From positions 1-10,392 of the forward strand of contig JAEUJR010000511.1 in assembly GCA_016793585.1 (NCBI GenBank): DNA of 10,392 nucleotides. The letters are read 5' to 3'. Shown here piece by piece: positions 7,666-10,392 of the stretch; position 1 is the stretch's first letter, and the number at the start of each line of letters is the position of its first letter. The notes beneath the pieces are model-generated. The model did not search any database. It was not told where the DNA came from and worked only from the letters and a program-made list of their open reading frames with translations. A program made the position numbers and the translations under genes. This DNA is from Archangium sp. (GTDB lineage Bacteria; Myxococcota; Myxococcia; Myxococcales; Myxococcaceae).

Positions 7666-8858
7666 GTGACGAGACCCCCGCAGCGCCCCCCGCCGACGCT
7701 GCGCCCGAGGCCGCGCCTGCGGTGAGCGCCTGCCCGATCACGCCCGACTTCCTGCCCGAGAACATGCGCAAGCATGTCGACCCGAAGGCGCCCGTGCCGC
7801 TGCGCATGATGGCCGCCAAGGCGCTCGTACCGTTGTCTCCGCCCGACATGCTCGGCGCGTTGTTCATGCTCATGTACGACGCGGAGGAGAAGATCCGCGA
7901 GACGGCGGGCAAGACGGCCTCGACGCTGCCCGATCGCATCGCAGCCTCGGGTTTCCGCGACGAGGGTGTGCAGGGCGTGGTGCTGGGCTGGTACCTCGAG
8001 GTCTACGCGCAGAACGACGCGTACGCCGAGATGCTGATCCTCAACGCGAGCACGCCCGACACGGCGGTCGCGGCGATCGCTCCGCACTGCAGCCAGAAGA
8101 TCGCCGAGCTCATCGGACAGAACCAGCTGCGTCTGCTGCGGCACGAGGGCATCATTCCCGCCCTTGCCCTCAACCCCATCGCGCAGGGCGCGCTCATCGA
8201 CGGCGTCTGCGACTTCGCCGTTCGGAACGGCCTCGATCTGCCGGCCGTGCCGCAGATGGTGGCCGCCAAGGTTCGCCTCTTCGGGCCCCAGGCCGCCGCG
8301 GCGCCCGTCGACGCAGGCCCGACCGCCGACGACATCATCGCGGAGTTCGGCGTCGGCGCCGAAGGTGAGATCCCCACCGATGCCGAGAAGGCCCAGAAGC
8401 AGGCCGAGGCCGAGCAGAAGCTGGCCGACGAGAAGAAGCTCACGCTGACCCAGAAGATCGCGAAGATGTCGATCTCGCAGAAGATCAAGCTCGCCACCAA
8501 GGGCAACAAAGAGGTGCGCGGCATGCTGATTCGCGACGCCAACAAGCTGGTCGCGGTCGCCACGATTCGAAGCCCGCGCATCACCGATCAAGAGGTCATG
8601 GCCCAGGCGCTCAACAAAGGCGCCCACCAGGACGTGCTGAACATCATCTACACGCACCGCGAGTGGACCCGGAAGTACCCGGTGCGGCTCGCGCTGGTGA
8701 AGAACCCCAAGGTGCCCGCGCAGGTGCTGATGCGCTTCTTGAACACGCTGGCCGAGGCCGACGTGAAGGCGCTCGCGAAGGACAAGAACGTCTCGGGCGC
8801 CATTCAGCTGATGGCGAAGAAGATGATTCAGCGAAAGAACGAGCCGAAGAAGGGCTGA
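7662..8858 (+). CDS. Conserved-looking alpha-helical repeat protein (LRV/HEAT-like), unknown function
   Basis: The protein has 398 residues, with no signal peptide or membrane helix, so it is probably cytoplasmic. After a Pro/Ala-rich start (5-22) comes a helical domain (about 30-210). A disordered and charged segment follows (about 211-268, with [17 protein letters not shown]), then a second helical domain (about 270-390) and a Lys-rich end. Both helical domains carry a loosely repeated motif of Asn or Ser, then Pro or a small residue, before an amphipathic helix: [14 protein letters not shown] (126-139), [13 protein letters not shown] (168-180), [16 protein letters not shown] (301-316), [16 protein letters not shown] (345-360) and [14 protein letters not shown] (374-387). 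This resembles LRV or HEAT-type solenoids, which bind proteins or nucleic acids. I believe similar unnamed proteins occur in other myxobacteria, but cannot verify that here. It overlaps coaX by ATGA and ends the operon. Confidence 0.85.
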
Positions 8859-8892
8859 GCCCGCGTCAGGCGCGTTCGCGGGTTCGGCTCAG
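8855..8892. terminator. Inverted repeat between convergent genes, possible bidirectional terminator
   Basis: CTGAGCC (8855-8861) is a perfect inverted copy of GGCTCAG (8886-8892). Inside it CGCG (8862-8865) can pair with CGCG (8877-8880). An alternative pairing, AGCCCGCG (8858-8865) with CGCGGGTT (8877-8884), allows one G-U pair and leaves an 11-base loop. The element lies exactly between two convergent genes, and both stop codons fall in the outer arms. No T-run follows on either strand, so an intrinsic terminator is only a possibility. Confidence 0.35.
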
Positions 8893-10392
8893 GCCTCGGC
8901 GAGCTCGTCGATGTCGATGTCTTCGTCGCCGTCGACGCCGTCGTGTTTGAGCTGCGCGAGCGCCTGCTCGAGCACCTCGCGCACCCGCTCTTCGTCCTGC
9001 AGCACGGCCTTGAGGCGGGCCTGCTGGCGGCTCGCGCGATCTTCGTGCTTCTTCGACTCGCCCTCGAGGTCGGCGATGCGCTGACGCAGGCCCGAGATCT
9101 CGTCGGCGAAGGCCTGAGCCTGGGTGCTGACCTGGTTGCGGGCTCCGTCGAGGTCGATCTGCGACTGCTCGAGCTGGCTGCGCAGGTCGTCGGCTTCGCG
9201 GCTGCGCTCGTCGAGCTGGCCCTTCACGGCCTCGAGCTCGCCGCGCGCCTCGGCGAGATCAGACTCGGCCTGCTGGCGGGCGTTCTCGAGATCGTTCTTC
9301 TCGTTGCGAATCGACTCGAGCTCCTGCTCCATCTCCTGCGCCCGCGGCTGCAGGCTGTCGAAGTCGGTCTGGAGCGACGTGAGCCGGGCCGTGGCCGAGC
9401 GCGCTTCTTCTTTCGCCGTGAGCAGCTGCTGGTCGATCTTCTTCCGCTCGGCGGCGAGCTGATCGGCCTTGGTCTGGAGCGTCTTGAGCTGGGCGTCCTT
9501 GCGGGCCATCTCGCCCGAAGACTCCGAGACCTGCTGATCGAGCGAGTTCTCCTTCTCGCGCAGCTCGACGATCTCCTTCTCCTTCTCGTTGAGCTCTGTC
9601 TTGAGCTTGAGAATCTCCTTGTCCTTCTTGTTGACGGAGTCGCGGAGGTTGAAGAGGTCTTTGTCGTTCTTTCCGCCACCCGACTTCGAGGCCTCGAGCT
9701 CGGTCTGCTTCGACTCGAGCTGGCTCTCGAGCTCGCGCACCTTGTCTTCGAACTCGGTCGCGCGGCGGTTGGCGTCTTCGAGCGCGCTCGACAGCTCGCT
9801 CACCTTGGCGCGCAACTCACGGGCCTCGGCGCCGTCACCGCTGATCGAAGGAGAGCTCGAGAACGGCTTCTTCTCGGGCGCGGGCCTGGCCGCGACGGCG
9901 GGCTTCTCTGGCTTCGAGGGCGGAGGAGGCGGTGGCGGCGTCTCGAGCTTGGGCATGAAGCCCACGACCGTCTTCTCGGCGGGGAACTCGTCTTCGTCGA
10001 AGTTCGAGGTCGACAGCGCGATCTCTTCGGGGGGCGCGGGCGGCTCTTCGATCGGCGCCTCTTCGACGGGCGGTTTGTCGTCGAACATCGCGTCGACCAT
10101 CTCGAAGTCGGGGTCGCTGTTGCCGACCGTCTCTTCGCTGGTCGCGCTCTCGAGGGCGAGCTCGTCGGATCCGGCTCCTTCGTCGAGCAGCGAGCCCGGG
10201 TCGAAACCAGACTCTTCGCTGGCGGCGGCGGGCTCGGGCGGGAAGCCGGCGAGCGCGCCGACCCGATCGATCACCGAAGGAGCCTCGAAGGGCTTGCCCA
10301 GGTAGTCCTCGGCGCGCGTCTTGAGCTTCTGGTGCTGGCCAAACCCCTTCGGGTCTCCGACGATCAGCACGGGCACGCCCTTGAGCTCGTCG
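8889..10392 (-). CDS. frzS: FrzS-like social-motility protein: pseudo-receiver end, linker and long coiled coil (5'-truncated)
   Basis: FrzS localises to the leading pole in Myxococcus xanthus and promotes type IV pilus-driven motility. The frame is open to the window's right edge, giving 500 visible residues; the GTG at 10376 is an internal valine. Visible residues 1-50 are the last part of a receiver domain. By comparison with remembered M. xanthus FrzS, about 73 residues are missing, so the full length would be near 573 (M. xanthus 555). Strand 4 reads PVLIVGDP, with Gly where normal receivers have Thr/Ser. His20 and Tyr30 match the functionally essential His92 and Tyr102, and Lys33-Pro34 is kept. 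Residues 51-187 are an acidic then proline-rich linker with seven prolines (9918-9938). Residues about 188-482 form a long heptad coiled coil. The tail (DGDEDIDIDELAEA) is acidic. AglZ, a related pseudo-receiver/coiled-coil protein, is the main alternative, but it is much longer. Confidence 0.88.
   Translation of the reverse strand, partial: DELKGVPVLIVGDPKGFGQHQKLKTRAEDYLGKPFEAPSVIDRVGALAGFPPEPAAASEESGFDPGSLLDEGAGSDELALESATSEETVGNSDPDFEMVDAMFDDKPPVEEAPIEEPPAPPEEIALSTSNFDEDEFPAEKTVVGFMPKLETPPPPPPPSKPEKPAVAARPAPEKKPFSSSPSISGDGAEARELRAKVSELSSALEDANRRATEFEDKVRELESQLESKQTELEASKSGGGKNDKDLFNLRDSVNKKDKEILKLKTELNEKEKEIVELREKENSLDQQVSESSGEMARKDAQLKTLQTKADQLAAERKKIDQQLLTAKEEARSATARLTSLQTDFDSLQPRAQEMEQELESIRNEKNDLENARQQAESDLAEARGELEAVKGQLDERSREADDLRSQLEQSQIDLDGARNQVSTQAQAFADEISGLRQRIADLEGESKKHEDRASRQQARLKAVLQDEERVREVLEQALAQLKHDGVDGDEDIDIDELAEA

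Noticed and set aside
8900..9800. Dense repeated CTCGAGCTC-like words that could be DNA repeats or binding sites
   Set aside because: They are in the frzS coding frame and reflect frequent Glu-Leu-Glu heptads with preferred codons; spacing is irregular.

Overview
The window reads as a GC-rich chromosomal segment from a myxobacterium (Myxococcota). The strongest clue is the right-edge gene, whose visible protein matches the motility protein FrzS in architecture and in remembered sequence: a pseudo-receiver end, an acidic/proline-rich linker and a long coiled coil. FrzS is characteristic of Myxococcus-type social motility. Two short lipoproteins, a Pro/Ala-rich protein style and dense gene packing fit the same group. 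I see no rRNA, tRNA, insertion sequence, prophage or CRISPR array, and no gene-free stretch longer than about 115 bases.

Layout, left to right. (1) Bases 1-405 hold the 3' part of an unrecognised plus-strand gene. (2) Its stop lies one base from the stop of a convergent minus-strand gene (407-2419). That gene encodes a cytoplasmic protein with a PQQ-type beta-propeller in its C-terminal half and an unrecognised N-terminal half. (3) A 113-base divergent region (2420-2532) carries a good sigma70-like promoter, TTGACT-N17-TACCTT, for the plus strand. (4) Six plus-strand genes follow from 2533 to 8858, with gaps of 14, -4, 11, 39 and -4 bases, so they look like one operon. They encode a HARE-HTH protein with an Mrr-like but catalytically altered core and a poly-arginine tail, a HEAT-repeat lipoprotein, a second small lipoprotein, BirA (biotin ligase/repressor), CoaX (type III pantothenate kinase), and an alpha-solenoid-like protein of unknown function. 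(5) A short inverted repeat (8855-8892) separates this operon from frzS, which runs in from the right on the minus strand and lacks roughly its first 73 codons.

How the genes fit together. birA and coaX form a cofactor pair: biotin attachment to carboxylases, and the first step of coenzyme A synthesis. They are neighbours in many bacteria and fused in some. The two lipoproteins and the solenoid protein are translationally coupled to a neighbour by ATGA overlaps, but the sequence does not reveal their roles. frzS belongs to a separate, convergent transcription unit and to type IV pilus-driven motility.

I find no convincing complete new system. The most unusual items are the degenerate HARE/Mrr protein with its acidic then poly-Arg tail, the repeat protein ending the operon, and the beta-propeller protein with an unfamiliar N-terminal domain.
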